NCBI GenBank assembly: GCA_964035545.1
Contig: OZ037771.1
Location: 4,203,128 to 4,267,127 of the forward strand
Direction of reading: 5' to 3'
Length of the DNA: 64,000 nucleotides
Origin: Bugula neritina
Taxonomy: Eukaryota; Bryozoa; Gymnolaemata; Cheilostomatida; Bugulidae
Below are positions 24,901-36,376 of the stretch, piece after piece; the first letter of the stretch is position 1; each line of letters starts with the position of its first letter. The position numbers and the translations under genes were made by a program. The notes below the pieces were generated by a model. The model was not told where the DNA came from, ran no database searches, and saw nothing but the letters and a program-made list of their open reading frames with translations.

Positions 24901-27900
24901 TCACATCTTGTTATATAACACTACTGATGTCATTTCTATTGTAACTTTTGTATATTTTTATAACAGAAGGATATTATTTCTCAATATTACAGAATGAATA
25001 CTATATGTGCACCGAGTCACACAGCCAAACTGATCTAGACATGCTACATATACCTATAATAAATGTGCTGCATCTTTGTTTACAATGTAATTTGCTTAAA
25101 CTCTTAGTGCAGCATTAGAACAATTTTCTGCTAATATCAAATTCATATTGAATATGTATTATGTTAATATGTTTGGCATTGGATTAGAACATTCAACGAC
25201 TACAGGAGTTGTGTTCTCAGCCTAATACTATAGTCAAATGTTACATATTTAATACCAAATAATGTTTATCTGTGCATCCTTTAGACATAATTAACATACA
25301 TTTATCAGGTTTTCATTATCCAAGAAAAAGGACAAGTATTTGTGTGCTACTATTCTGCAGTGTAACTTTTTCAGTTTTTGTTTCTTATACTTAAAAGATA
25401 TCTTTTGATTTAAAGAGCATTCATTTTCTATGGCCAAAGATTGCTGGAACAAAGCATTTTCTGAAACTACTAAAACTGTGCTTTAAATTTTTGGAATAGC
25501 TTTCTGGGGTGATCGTGGGAATCTAATAAGGTTTAGGAATAATTTCGTGATTTGAAACTCATGACTAAAAATGTTATGTAAGCTCAAGTGACGTTATCAT
25601 ATGACAAACAGTAGTGAAGTATCTCCTTGGCTAATACACCTTATCACATGTTTCACAGCAGAGTGATGCACAACATGGTGGAATATCTCTAGATAAGAGA
25701 GGAATACTGCGGTACATGCCATAATGTAGGATAAAGGACGAAGATTAGAGAATATTGTGGCTGAGTCTATCGGTGTTAGGTAGCGTTATCAACCATTGAC
25801 TGGCCATTTTTATCTCATAGTCTTTTAGTGCTGAAAGTGCAGCAATATGCACCTTATTCTACAGTACAGTATATTATTCAATTACATATAGTATATGTTC
25901 TTGATTACCAAGTTTTTGGAAGCTCATATTTCCTGGAAACTGGGTGTGTTGACACTATCAATGACATAGAACTTTCCTCATAAAAAGTTGAAGGAACTTT
26001 CTTACAAAATGTTTGCTGGTGCTAGAATCTAGTACATTTGGTTCACTTAATTAATAGTATCAGAATAAGGTCACTATTTCCTTTAGTAAAGGTACCAAGG
26101 TGGGTTATGTAGAATTGCATTTTATAAAGACTTTTAGATATTTAGATAATCTTCACTTGTTTGGAAAATAAACCTTGAGTTATCAATTAACACTGGAAAC
26201 TTTTTAAATAGCAATTGTGATAAAAAAAACTTGTTCTACTTCATGAAAATCACAGAGGAAATTTGATTGAATAATTTAAAGCAGTGGGGTTTTAGGCCTG
26301 GGCAATCCTCCAGCCATCGCCCCAAATTTATTGGTTCAAAATCTGCTTTAGCCAAACATTAATGGTAATTAATGTTTCTATTCACAAATGTTGGAGTTGA
26401 AACTTTTATTCTCGCGCAGAGATATTCCATCAGCGACAACCAAACCCCTCCCTTTGCACTTAGTGTCTGTGAATGTTTCTCTCACTACAACTTTTTCTCC
26501 CCTTAACCAGCCCATAGCTGGTGCTAATGACCTTAAATCATCACAATATTATGTTCATTTCCATTATTTGGCCGAGGGTTTTAATGGACTATTTTTCAAC
26601 TAAATGACGCTAAGCTGCAACTACTTAGAGTTTTATTAAATCATAATGTTTCAATTTTTAATTTCTAAGTTTTTAATGGCAAAAATACAGTTTTAAAGTC
26701 GTGCACTGTTACTACTAGCTACTAAACTTGAAGTAAAGCTGGTGATGAGTAAAACAGAGAATGAATATTGTATTCGATGCCAGTTGAATGCAGGGGATAC
26801 AATTCTTAGGTTTATACTATCTACTTAGACCGCTGCTACCAAAAACAGCATCACAATAGTTTATTTAAATATAACCAACTCAGCAAATTACAATTTAATG
26901 TTTTCACCATGATAACCTAAATATAGTCAGTCCTGCAATAGAACTGTTACCATCTATGGTGATCATCTTACATCTATATGTTTCTTAGAATCGTTGTAAA
27001 AGCTTTACTGGTTGAAATTCCTTTTATTAACTCTAGCTTTTTGCTAACACCATAACTAAATTTTCTACTTTTATAGCAAAAGGTAATTTGCAAAATTATA
27101 AATAATTATTCAAAAATTAAATGTGGATATTCAAATTAAGATTTGGCCTTCATTTTTTAGGCAACTAATTTTATAAAGAAAGCGCACATCACGTTGGCTT
27201 AGAGTGAGAAAGCAAGAAATTAAAACACTTACCAAACTCTCTGGCTAAATAGCGGAGTATAGAGTTTGTTTGACTGAGGGTGAGGGGGGCCTTCATGTTG
27301 TCCCCTGAAACTTCAAGCACTGGCAACTGTCCAAACGGTGTAGCTATAAAACAAACAGGAAACCAATTAGAATGGTTATTGTTCAGGCATCTATCACAAT
27401 TGAAATGTTGATACTGTTTGTTATTGAGCGAGTGGACATGTTTATAAATGTGACTTCTTTCATTTGATTGCAGAAAGCAAATAAAAACAGCAAGCCTGGA
27501 GGCTTAAGTAAAAGTAATAAGTAGTAGTTAGTATTAAAAGCCAAACCTATATCCTTATATTAAAAGGCACATTTTTTGCATACTGATAACTTTGAAATTG
27601 GTTACTTAATTTGGATTTAAACATATTCTCAGGTAATTACGTTAATAAATAAGAAAATGCTGCAGTATTACATAATCTTTAATTATGCAATACTTAGTTG
27701 TAGGGTGTAAAGAGCTTAGTCTATGGCATGGGAATTAAAGTCTCACGATTTCAAGCACCAAATAGGAATATTTTAGGTGAAACTCAAATCAAATAGCAAA
27801 AACCACCTCTTGAAATTAAGTATATGTTTCGTGGTATTGAAGGAGCCGAGCCTGTTACAGAGAATTCATCTTTACACGACTCACTTGATTTCAGCGCCGG

Positions 27901-28032
27901 CCAATCAACATGGCTGATTCTCTTGTCAGTGTAGTCAACTTCTGCTAGAGCAAAGAGCATTCTGATTGGCTCAGCTCTGCCTCTGACGTTGAAATAGCTG
28001 AGAGTGTACGTCTTTTTCTCACCCACCCCCAT
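18819..28032 (-). CDS. Sigma-class (HPGDS-like) glutathione S-transferase
   Basis: Five coding exons on minus: 27885-28032, 27233-27343, 19976-20091, 19332-19424 and 18819-18989. They sum to 639 bp (212 aa; sigma GSTs are about 200). The chosen ATG (28032) has A at -3 and G at +4; an in-frame ATG at 28113 in weak context would add 27 residues. The N-terminal thioredoxin-like domain reads YTLSYFNVRGRAEPIR, with the expected catalytic Tyr near residue 13. It continues through PFGQLPVLE (cis-Pro loop) and QTNSILRYLA (glutathione gamma-Glu site). The helical C-terminal domain follows and ends in RPTTAY. Members conjugate glutathione in the cytosol, and some isomerise prostaglandin H2. The 7.1-kb intron 2 holds microsatellites, a SINE and another foldback element. 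Confidence 0.93.
21375..21488. mobile_element. Second small inverted-repeat element, decayed copy
   Basis: It starts TTGGAGAAATTGAGAAAAGC and ends in a diverged inverted end, TTGGAATTTCTCTCC. The same start and the internal AGCAAAAGAA word recur at 45127-45283, where the ends are better conserved. It lies in GST intron 2 and is non-coding. Confidence 0.6.
21668..22001. repeat. (AGT)n microsatellite, about 330 bp
   Basis: A second long AGT array with AGC and ATT variants, in GST intron 2. Open frames of poly-Leu and poly-Thr through it are artefacts of the unit length. Confidence 0.95.
23164..23376 (-). mobile_element. tRNA-derived SINE, reverse orientation, with target-site duplication
   Basis: Read on the minus strand, it has GGGTCTAGGGGTTAGAGTG (box A-like) and GGTTCCAGCC (box B-like). 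These are followed by AGGAAGAGCATCCAG, ATAATTGCTCCTGTGCCC, GAATAAGTCCTTAGCCC and the GGGGTTTCTC tail. The 14-bp word CAAGTGTTGAATAT flanks it on both sides (23150-23163 and 23377-23390), the target duplication expected for LINE-driven retroposition. It lies in GST intron 2. Confidence 0.92.
24507..24596 (+). other. Orphan exon-like segment opposite to the GST gene
   Basis: Thirty open codons (KGVTTIHSNIQQGHL and VTVGRCQFKVQGACS) sit between a pyrimidine-rich TTGTTTGTTGCAG acceptor and a CT|GTAAGTGG donor, on the plus strand inside GST intron 2. The length is a multiple of three. I find no partner exons and do not recognise the protein. It may be part of a nested gene, a captured exon or chance. 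Confidence 0.3.
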
Positions 28033-28186
28033 GATAGTCTTTGAAGATGTCGTGTCCTTCACTTCTCTGTCTGGTAACAGAAGCACTTCCTGTCGTGTGG
28101 ATATTTCAGCAGTCATAAGTCTATTTTGTGTCAGAACCAGTAGAAACTGAAGCTTTTGTGGCACTACCAGCAGCTTCTATAGTGAT

Positions 28187-31100
28187 CTACAAGTAAATGT
28201 AAAGAGATTTGTAACCTACCTTTCTATGTAATTCACCAAGTTTGTAAATGGAAACACTGCTATGTCAAAAGTATTTTATTGAATTGAGACATATAGCTTT
28301 TTGAAAATTAAAATTTGCCTCTAGTAGCATAATTTTCACTGCAGTCCTTCATTAAAATCCAGATTTACACGTAGGTTTCTTACCCACTGAATGAGATAGG
28401 TCTATGCCTTAAGCAGGTAAACACAGGGTTTACTGTATCATCTATTGACAAAAGATACATAGTAAATTTGAATAGAAACTCTATGCATGTGGTGAATTCA
28501 ATGCATTTCTGAAAACAGCTATTCATAGGGTTTGATTCTATAGGATGTAATTTCAATTTTGCTTTAAAAATTTGACAGTCGATAAAATCTTCGTTGCTGA
28601 ATTTGTTCTACTGAAAATGAAGTCACTTTAAAACTAAATTCAGACTTGCAAGTTTATTGTATAGTGTATACACCACATTTTAATAGCCAACTTTTTAATT
28701 TTAAAGAAATTTTTTCATGGAAAAATATAATTTCAGTATTGCAAGTATCCTACTTATAAAAATTTTACATTACATAGCTCTGGATGCCATTGACGTAATT
28801 CATTAATGTATTTTATTCACAGTTTGGAAGTTGACAAGTAGAAAATATTAAATTTCTTAAAACCTGAGTGCAGACGTCAGTATTTTGAGACAGACGGCGG
28901 CGAGTGAAAGAATTTCACTGGCTGAGAAGTTAGTTATTACAAATTGCTTAAATACCTGGTAAGGTATTTGATTTATTAACATCTATGATTTCTATTGAAG
29001 TGCAATTAATGACCAATAACTTTCTACTTCTGAAAGGCAGTTCACAAAATAGTAGTCCTAAATGTAATCAAGTTAAAAATTAAGATCAGTTTAATAGGCA
29101 ACTGTACTAGCATCTTCTATTAAACTGACTGCTAAAAGCCATCACCTGTTGATATTGATTTATATAATATTAGGTTAGTATATTATATCCACTATACATA
29201 AAATTAAAATATAATGCAAGACAAAGTGTAGTTTACTTAAATAAAAATTTAAAAATAATTATGTTATCTTGCAATTTAACTTTATGCTTTTTGCCTAAGT
29301 GCATTAGTTGAGTAAACTCAAGGGCGAGCTACTGTTTACGTTGCTGTAGGTTCTATTATGATTTCTATCCAGGGTCGCAGGCAAAATGTCTATAATTATG
29401 TAACGGTGTGTAAGTGGGGGAGCAAAAGTCACAATTAATTTTTTATAAGTCAACAGAAGTGAGAGTGCTTTGCAGCTGAGCAAGTACACATTCAAATAAA
29501 CCTATTTATCCAGTACATTGGTGTAATGTGATATAAAAAGAAAATAGAACCAGAGATGCAAATTAAATGGCACAATGGTCTCCTCGGCCTGTGATGTGAA
29601 ACAGCCATCAAGTACAGCTTACTTTTAAACTAAAATCAATGGAAATAGTCGAATGGTGAGTGAGGTATACGCAGGCCTAGTCACCTGGGTACACTTTTCA
29701 TTATTCATATTTGTCATATTCTATGAGGTTTTTCTATCAAGAAACAATAAGAGCCGCCCTTCAGTCTAGCATTTCCCTCGAATCGATGCTTCAAAAGATT
29801 ACGTTCCTAGGCACAGCATACAACATTATTTGTGTACATCTCAGTGGACAGTGCTCAACCCTGGAGCTCTGCTGTTAACAATATGGTCACGCTCTAGGTC
29901 ACATGCACCTGCTGCCAGGAAGGCATGACTTGGCAGCATTATGTCAGCATAGGGAGCCAACATAATGGTACTGAGGTGTTTTATACCAGCTAAAGTTGCT
30001 GGTAGTGACATGCTTATTGACCCTGAATAATCCAGAGTGAGAATACTGGCTATTATGTTGATGTAACAAGACTTTCTCAAAAATTAATAAATAGGTAGAC
30101 TTGAAAACTTTCAAGTGTTGCAATAGACTAAGGTAATTATAGTTTTTGTCTTTTTTTGTGTCGAAAGTTGGTTGAAATCAGAACAGGCATGATTTGCACC
30201 AAAAGTACCAGGGAATGTAATGTCGTCACACACGTTAATTTTAATGGTACTTGAAGATACTTATCAAAGTGCATAATATAAATCTTAAAGCACAAACTTT
30301 GTAAATCTTATGACATATAATTTCCTTTTTGATCTTTTGAACTTCCTGTATTGAAAGTTGTATCACCTATAATTTGATGTAAAGCTGAAGACACATTACC
30401 ATTGTATGCACATTATAGGCGTGCCAGATATCCGCCTCATCAAAAGTAATATTTTCAAATAATACTGCAAAGTTGCAAAAACTGGAATGCCTAGCCTCAG
30501 TTACTAAATACTAGTGTTTAAACAGAGGCATGGTACCACTGCTACAGAACATAATTTTGATACAACTACTTTAATCTTTGATGAAAAAACTGAGAAGTGG
30601 CAATTTTATTGAAGGAAAAGTGAAAGCTTCCCACATAAAAGCTGTTTTTTGACCCAGTGGGTGGCAACTCAGGTAACTATAGCTAAATTCTGGCGTATTG
30701 CCAATTCATGCCTGGCAGTAAACACCTGACAGCAGGTGGCTAAAGTCTGACAGCAACAAGAAATGAGAGCGACTGAAAAATTTGGTTTGACTGGATATAC
30801 CTAATCGTAGAATGATTTCATTACATCATTGCCATAGATACTACATTAACTGTTATTATTTCCTTTACAATGGTAGTGTATGTAAATATAAGGTGGTAAT
30901 ACAAAGATCATTTTACCCTCGAAAGTGAATAACAAATATTTAGATATGCAAATGCCTAGGTAATGGCGAGAAACGGTGTGTGCATAGGATTGCTGTACTG
31001 TACTACTTTATAGTAGCAGAGGAGCTGTAACAGCCTCATTATATGCACCTTTGGCAGCTTCTTATATAGCTTTATTTCTTATATTGAATTCACATCTTCT

Positions 31101-32611
31101 GGCTTGGAGCGTGGGTTGACAGTGCCAACTTTTAAAATCACAAAATGGTGTTAAAATAAGATGTTTTTTAAACTGCACATAACTGCAGTAGCAATTTAAT
31201 TTAATGTATATCCAAGTGAAAGCACCTTAGAGCACCTGCCAACAGAAGCTGTAGTTCAACTACCTGCCACTACAGCCCAACTACCTGCCACTACAACCCC
31301 CCCACTCCCTCTACAAGACTGATTAGCTGTGTTTCGCAGCAGTCAAAGTCTGCTTTGATGTTGAAGCAAATGAAATTAGTGGCTTACCACAAATTATTTG
31401 TTAATTACTAATTAATCTTTTAATGCTTTAACAGTGATAAAGATGCGCCAGCCTAGTGGAGTAATTATACTCCAGTGCAATATAAACCACTAAAATAGGG
31501 TAGAATACCTATTGGTCTAAAAATGCTGGATTATGGTAAATAATAAACAACGTACCTATATCATATCCATCATCATTTTGATTGTATATAACGGTAATTA
31601 TATATATTGAGTACTGACTTGTGCTAAATTAAGAGAATCTAGCAAACTGGTGATTGTTTATAGTGAACAGTTGCAGTGGTGTTGGGGGCATTTTCTAGTA
31701 TCTACGTTCTATAATAATATATAATGTCAAATATTATGTAAGCTTTATTAAGTGGCAATACTCACTATCATTACAACTACAGTAACAGTATTATTATTGC
31801 TAACAGTAATATAGCATTACTATTTATCAACAGTAGTAACCTATGGTTCAAATTATATGGTAATGGTTTTATCAATATGATTTCTATAAGCTTAAATAAG
31901 ACAGGAAAATTATCATCACCAAATTTGTATTTCAAGTATTACAATGATCAACAGTGATATGCCGTGACAAATGCCAATGGTGAATATTAATATATATATA
32001 TATATCTCAGCCTTCTCAGGTTTTCTTGAACTTTGTAGGTCTATATTACTAGTACTAATAGGTTGTGTTACAAAGTTTGTGATCATTATTAGTTTTTATG
32101 GCTATTCATCTATTGCTTAGGTAGCAAAGTTACAGCAATTAGTGAATCAAATGTTAATCTAACTATTAGATATTAGTATTATTACATTTAGTAACCTCAA
32201 CCTATTATATAAATTATTATCTATGACTATATAATATTAAATATGTTATAATATTATTAAATACTGAAAGTATAACTGTATGCGAGTAACACTATAACAC
32301 TAACAGTAATTTAATTATAACAGAAATAAATTAATAGATAATATAGGCTATAGCAATTACTTAGTGTAGGGGACATACAGTAATACATTAACGCATTGTG
32401 ATTGCATTATATTTATAAATAGATTATATTTAATTTTATACTAGAATCAAATTGAAATTACACATAAAAGATAATATAAATGTTGATTGTAAAAATCACC
32501 AACATAATGATTTTCAACATTTATTTAATACATTAGAATAAGTTATAACTCAGTTGTAAATAAAATTACAACAGTTAAATATAAATGTTAATACAAAGGT
32601 AACAGGCTCAC
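28187..32611 (-). other. Probable 5' UTR intron of the GST gene
   Basis: About 4.4 kb between a good acceptor (CTTGTAG, ending at 28187) in front of the first coding exon and a good donor (TTCAG|GTGAGC) at 32611. I see no gene in it. It contains short AT runs and a TA microsatellite near 31990. Confidence 0.45.
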
Positions 32612-32700
32612 CTGAAGGTGAAAACAAGAAAAGAGGCGTCAGGTTTCCTGAATAAGCGATGCTGATCAATGTTGCTCACGGAGCTGTAAAGTTCGATATG
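32612..32700 (-). promoter_or_regulatory. Candidate untranslated first exon and promoter-proximal region of the GST gene
   Basis: A GC-richer island than its surroundings ends in a strong donor, CACCTTCAG|GTGAGCC, on the minus strand. It lacks an ATG that stays open into a splice. It is the best candidate upstream exon for the GST. The transcription start cannot be placed from sequence. Confidence 0.4.
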
Positions 32701-33664
32701 ATTATTATTCTCGCATTACTTGCCTTTATAAGCTGTACCCGTTTAACCTATAAACATAATTCAACCAATCAGCTGCAAGAGCTTCTCCTTGTTATATCCA
32801 TACAATGGCATCTGGTGGTTCCGCGCAAGTAGTGCACCGTGCATAATGTTATTGTTTCCATACGTTACTGAAAATTATCAGCTGATTAGATGCTTTTTCA
32901 TTTAAAATTATTTAAATTAGTTTCCATACTAAGTGCATTTTAGCTGCAGAGCAGTTTAACAATAGATAATGTCAAATAAAATACAAAAGTAAAAAGATAA
33001 AAACTTATCAACTGGGTTTGAATGCCACAAAATATAGTTTTATGCATCTCTTCTATTCAATTTTTTTCGTATTTCAATTGATTTTCAACAAAATTCTCAA
33101 AATAAAGGGTTTTACTAGAATTTCAGTTGTTTATTCTTGTTTTAAATTTATTTGCTCTTTACTTATAAACTTGCCCAAAAAGCAAGACTAATTGTGTAGA
33201 GTTTCCTCATCTTTACTGGTTAAAATTTTATTATATTTAATAAATATTGGAGTTATACTCTCTTTTATTTTACAAGCCACGTTAACATGACTTTGTAGTT
33301 GAGTTTAAGAAACTTTTTATGTTTCTAAGCTGCAACTTACCAAGAGCTCTTTGTATAAATAAAAATTCTTGAGGTTTAAAACTTTTATTAAAAGTCGAAT
33401 TTTAATTATACAAATACATCAGTCTTTTTAACATGCAATGCCCATGATTGATAACTTCTCAACAAGTTTTCAAACTGCATATGAAGACGTCACGTACAAG
33501 TTTGATAAATTCTATTTAACCTACAAAAGTAACTTAGAGTAATAGCTGTAGTGAAATGTTTTTCAGTCAAAATAATGCAATATATCTAAATGTTTCAATT
33601 TAGCTTTCAACAACGCTTAATCCTGGTTCCAGGTTCAATTAGCAGCATAAGGCAATAAGAAAGC

Positions 33665-33850
33665 AGTCATAGCCTAGACTTTTAATCAAATCTATTGTGC
33701 CATGGGCTATGGGTTTAGGTACCGATCATTGATGATATGAGGAAGAGAATTCAGCTATAATTGCTCTTGTATCTTTCAGCAAAACCTGCTTAAAAACCCT
33801 TATAACCTGAGGTTCTCACAGGAAAGAAAACATACAGTATGAGTTGAACA
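33665..33850 (+). mobile_element. Decayed SINE copy
   Basis: It aligns in order with the SINE at 9632-9855: a tRNA-like head with TAGCCTAGACTTTTAATC and ATGGGCTATGGGTTTAGG, then GAGGAAGAGAATTCAGC, TATAATTGCTCTTGT and GAGGTTCTCACAGGAAAG. Divergence is much greater than between the other two copies, so it is older. Confidence 0.65.
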
Positions 33851-36228
33851 CAAGCAGCACAACGTAATAAAAAGGTTCTAATTGATTCTGAGGAAAAGTT
33901 ACTTGCACCTATTTCAATAACTACTCCAACATCTCGCAGCTCTATTAACCTACTACTTACCTCACAATCACAAGTCTCAATACCTTACTATGTTGCTGCT
34001 TTGCTTTGCTGCCTTTTTTGATATAGTTTCTGCATATAGTTTTGACGTCAATGACTACCTACTAATTGTTTGAAACAATTCAACCCTTTTCATAACTCTG
34101 TGAGCACATAACTCCTGAAACACATAATGCTTCTTTTAGTGCTAGTATTAGGAAATGGAACTTTAGTTTAGCTTGAGTCTGTAATTTTAGCATTTCATTT
34201 CGGTCAAGAGCCATGGCTTTATTTCAAAAACAGACAAGTTCTTTGGCTACAAATTTCTTCTAGATTAAGGTCACCTTTCTTCAGGCACCCCTTTCTTCTA
34301 GGTTAGGAAAACATGCATGTAAACACACCTGTTAATACATTAAACCTTGTACCTAAAGTTAAAGCAGTAGAGACACTAGCTTTCTAAATCTGCTAAAATT
34401 AACCCACATAACTCATAATAACCGAATAATACTACTGCATATTCTAAATTCTTGATAATTAATGACCTTCATATATTAAACATTATTGCACAAATCTTTA
34501 GTTGCACTTATACACAAAGATGACACATGAAATGTAATATAGTTACACCTTCAGCTAATTCTAGTGCACACTACTGCTGTAATTAATTTAGAATAAAGAA
34601 AGAAGTGAGGTTCAACTTGTTATTCGAATGTCTAGTTTATATTTATAATGAGTGCAGGCTTTCTTTACTAAAATGATATCTGCACCAAAAGCCTTAGCAA
34701 CTCGAAGTCAACTACAGAAGAATACATATAGGAAGAAGCCGATGGTGACAGGAATGAACTTCAGTACTACATAATATTATATTGTACTTGATTTGGAAAT
34801 ACAATGAACTCAAACATTCTCTAAACACTACAGGCAAGCATAAATAGTGCAAGTGCATAAGAATTTATGTTACCTTGTGTAATAAAATGCATCAACCAGT
34901 GCTTTTACATTAGATGGGAATTAGTGTGTAAGCAATTACAGATACTGCATACTTTATATTATGAACAATTCCAATGATGTTCAAGGCTATACCAAAGCTA
35001 ATCAAAAGTAGCTTGCTTAATTTTCAGCTAAATTTTGTAGCATTAAGAAGAGATTATACTGCTTTTATCAGTTTAAAAATATTATAAAAAATGTAGCAGG
35101 TTTTTCGAGAATACCAGTAACTTTGCGATAAAAATAAAATTAGGAGGTGCTGCCTTTTCAATAGTACCAATTCCAGTAGAACTTTGTAACATAAGAAGCT
35201 ACATATAAATGAAAGCAATCATATTTCAAATCCCAAATGCCAAACCAAAGGTCATAAGCCCAATTTCTAGGCAAAAATTTACATCTCTGCACTGAACAGA
35301 AAACAATACAGGGACTGTGAGAGTTTAGTAGTTTACTAGTTATTGTGATGTACAACATAGTGGCAGCAGTTTAATTTTATGACAGCAGGTGTGGTTCTGC
35401 ATTGCCATTGGTGACTTGATGGAATTTTGATTAATTCAATTTGGTGCACTAATGTAAACACAAGTGCATTTTTAATAGTAGTTTATTTTTATCTCATGTC
35501 TGATTTGTTGATCTACAAAAAGACACAGTTTACTAGAGACGGTTCTATGAGCTGCTGTCTTACAAACATCATCATTTTATGTGTAAACATGTTTATTGAA
35601 TATCATAAAAACTCTGTACAGAGCTAAGTTATGTGAGAAAGAAGGAATGGAGTTAGAGAAGGAGTGAGACCTTTGATGCCCCTTCACCTAAATGTTCTTA
35701 GGCTGAAACAAAAAATTAGCATCTCTCTCTTTTGGCTTGAAGATTTCACAGTTTGTCAAATCTCCATCATTGTGAGAATCTCGTATGGTATTGATTTTTG
35801 TTTTGGTTTGTTAACAAAAAGTTGCTCGTTGTTCTACCTTATAGAACACATTAGAACGAACCACAGTGTACAAAGCTACGATGTGCATGTCACGCTACTG
35901 CAACATGGTAAAACGTGTACATTTACATTTAGTTTGTTTGTTTTCTCTTATTACAATTTATAGCTGTTACCATTGAACTATAATATTGAAGTTTTAGTTC
36001 ATTGGCTGTTGCAGCAACAGCAGAGATGCTGAGGAAGTGAACACACTAAATTAATAAACAACATTAACAAATAACAGTTGTATGCAAACAATAGCATGGC
36101 CAGTAAAATAAAAAACCCAAAAGGCATGTAATTATAGGCATATAGTATTCACTAACATGAATCCTCTTTTCAGCTGCCAGGTTTTGTGCTGTGAAATCAG
36201 TGATTTGATATGTTTAAAAACTGATCTG

Positions 36229-36376
36229 CTAAAGGTGGGTGAGGCAGCACGCTGTCTCTAGTGTCTCTCTCTCCTGAGATACACAAAATCCTTGTTGAAT
36301 TTCTGCAGTCACTTCACCTAGTTGATAAGATTCAAACGAGAAAACAGACCCGGCTGGTAATAGGATAATCTCCACC
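36229..36376 (-). other. Candidate orphan terminal exon
   Basis: After a TTTGTAG acceptor (minus strand), 48 open codons end in TAG. They include VEIILLPAGSVFSFESYQLG and EVTAEIQQGFC, with a composition unlike the low-complexity noise around it. No upstream exons could be joined with confidence and the family is not recognised. It may be the 3' end of an unread gene or a remnant. Confidence 0.3.
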
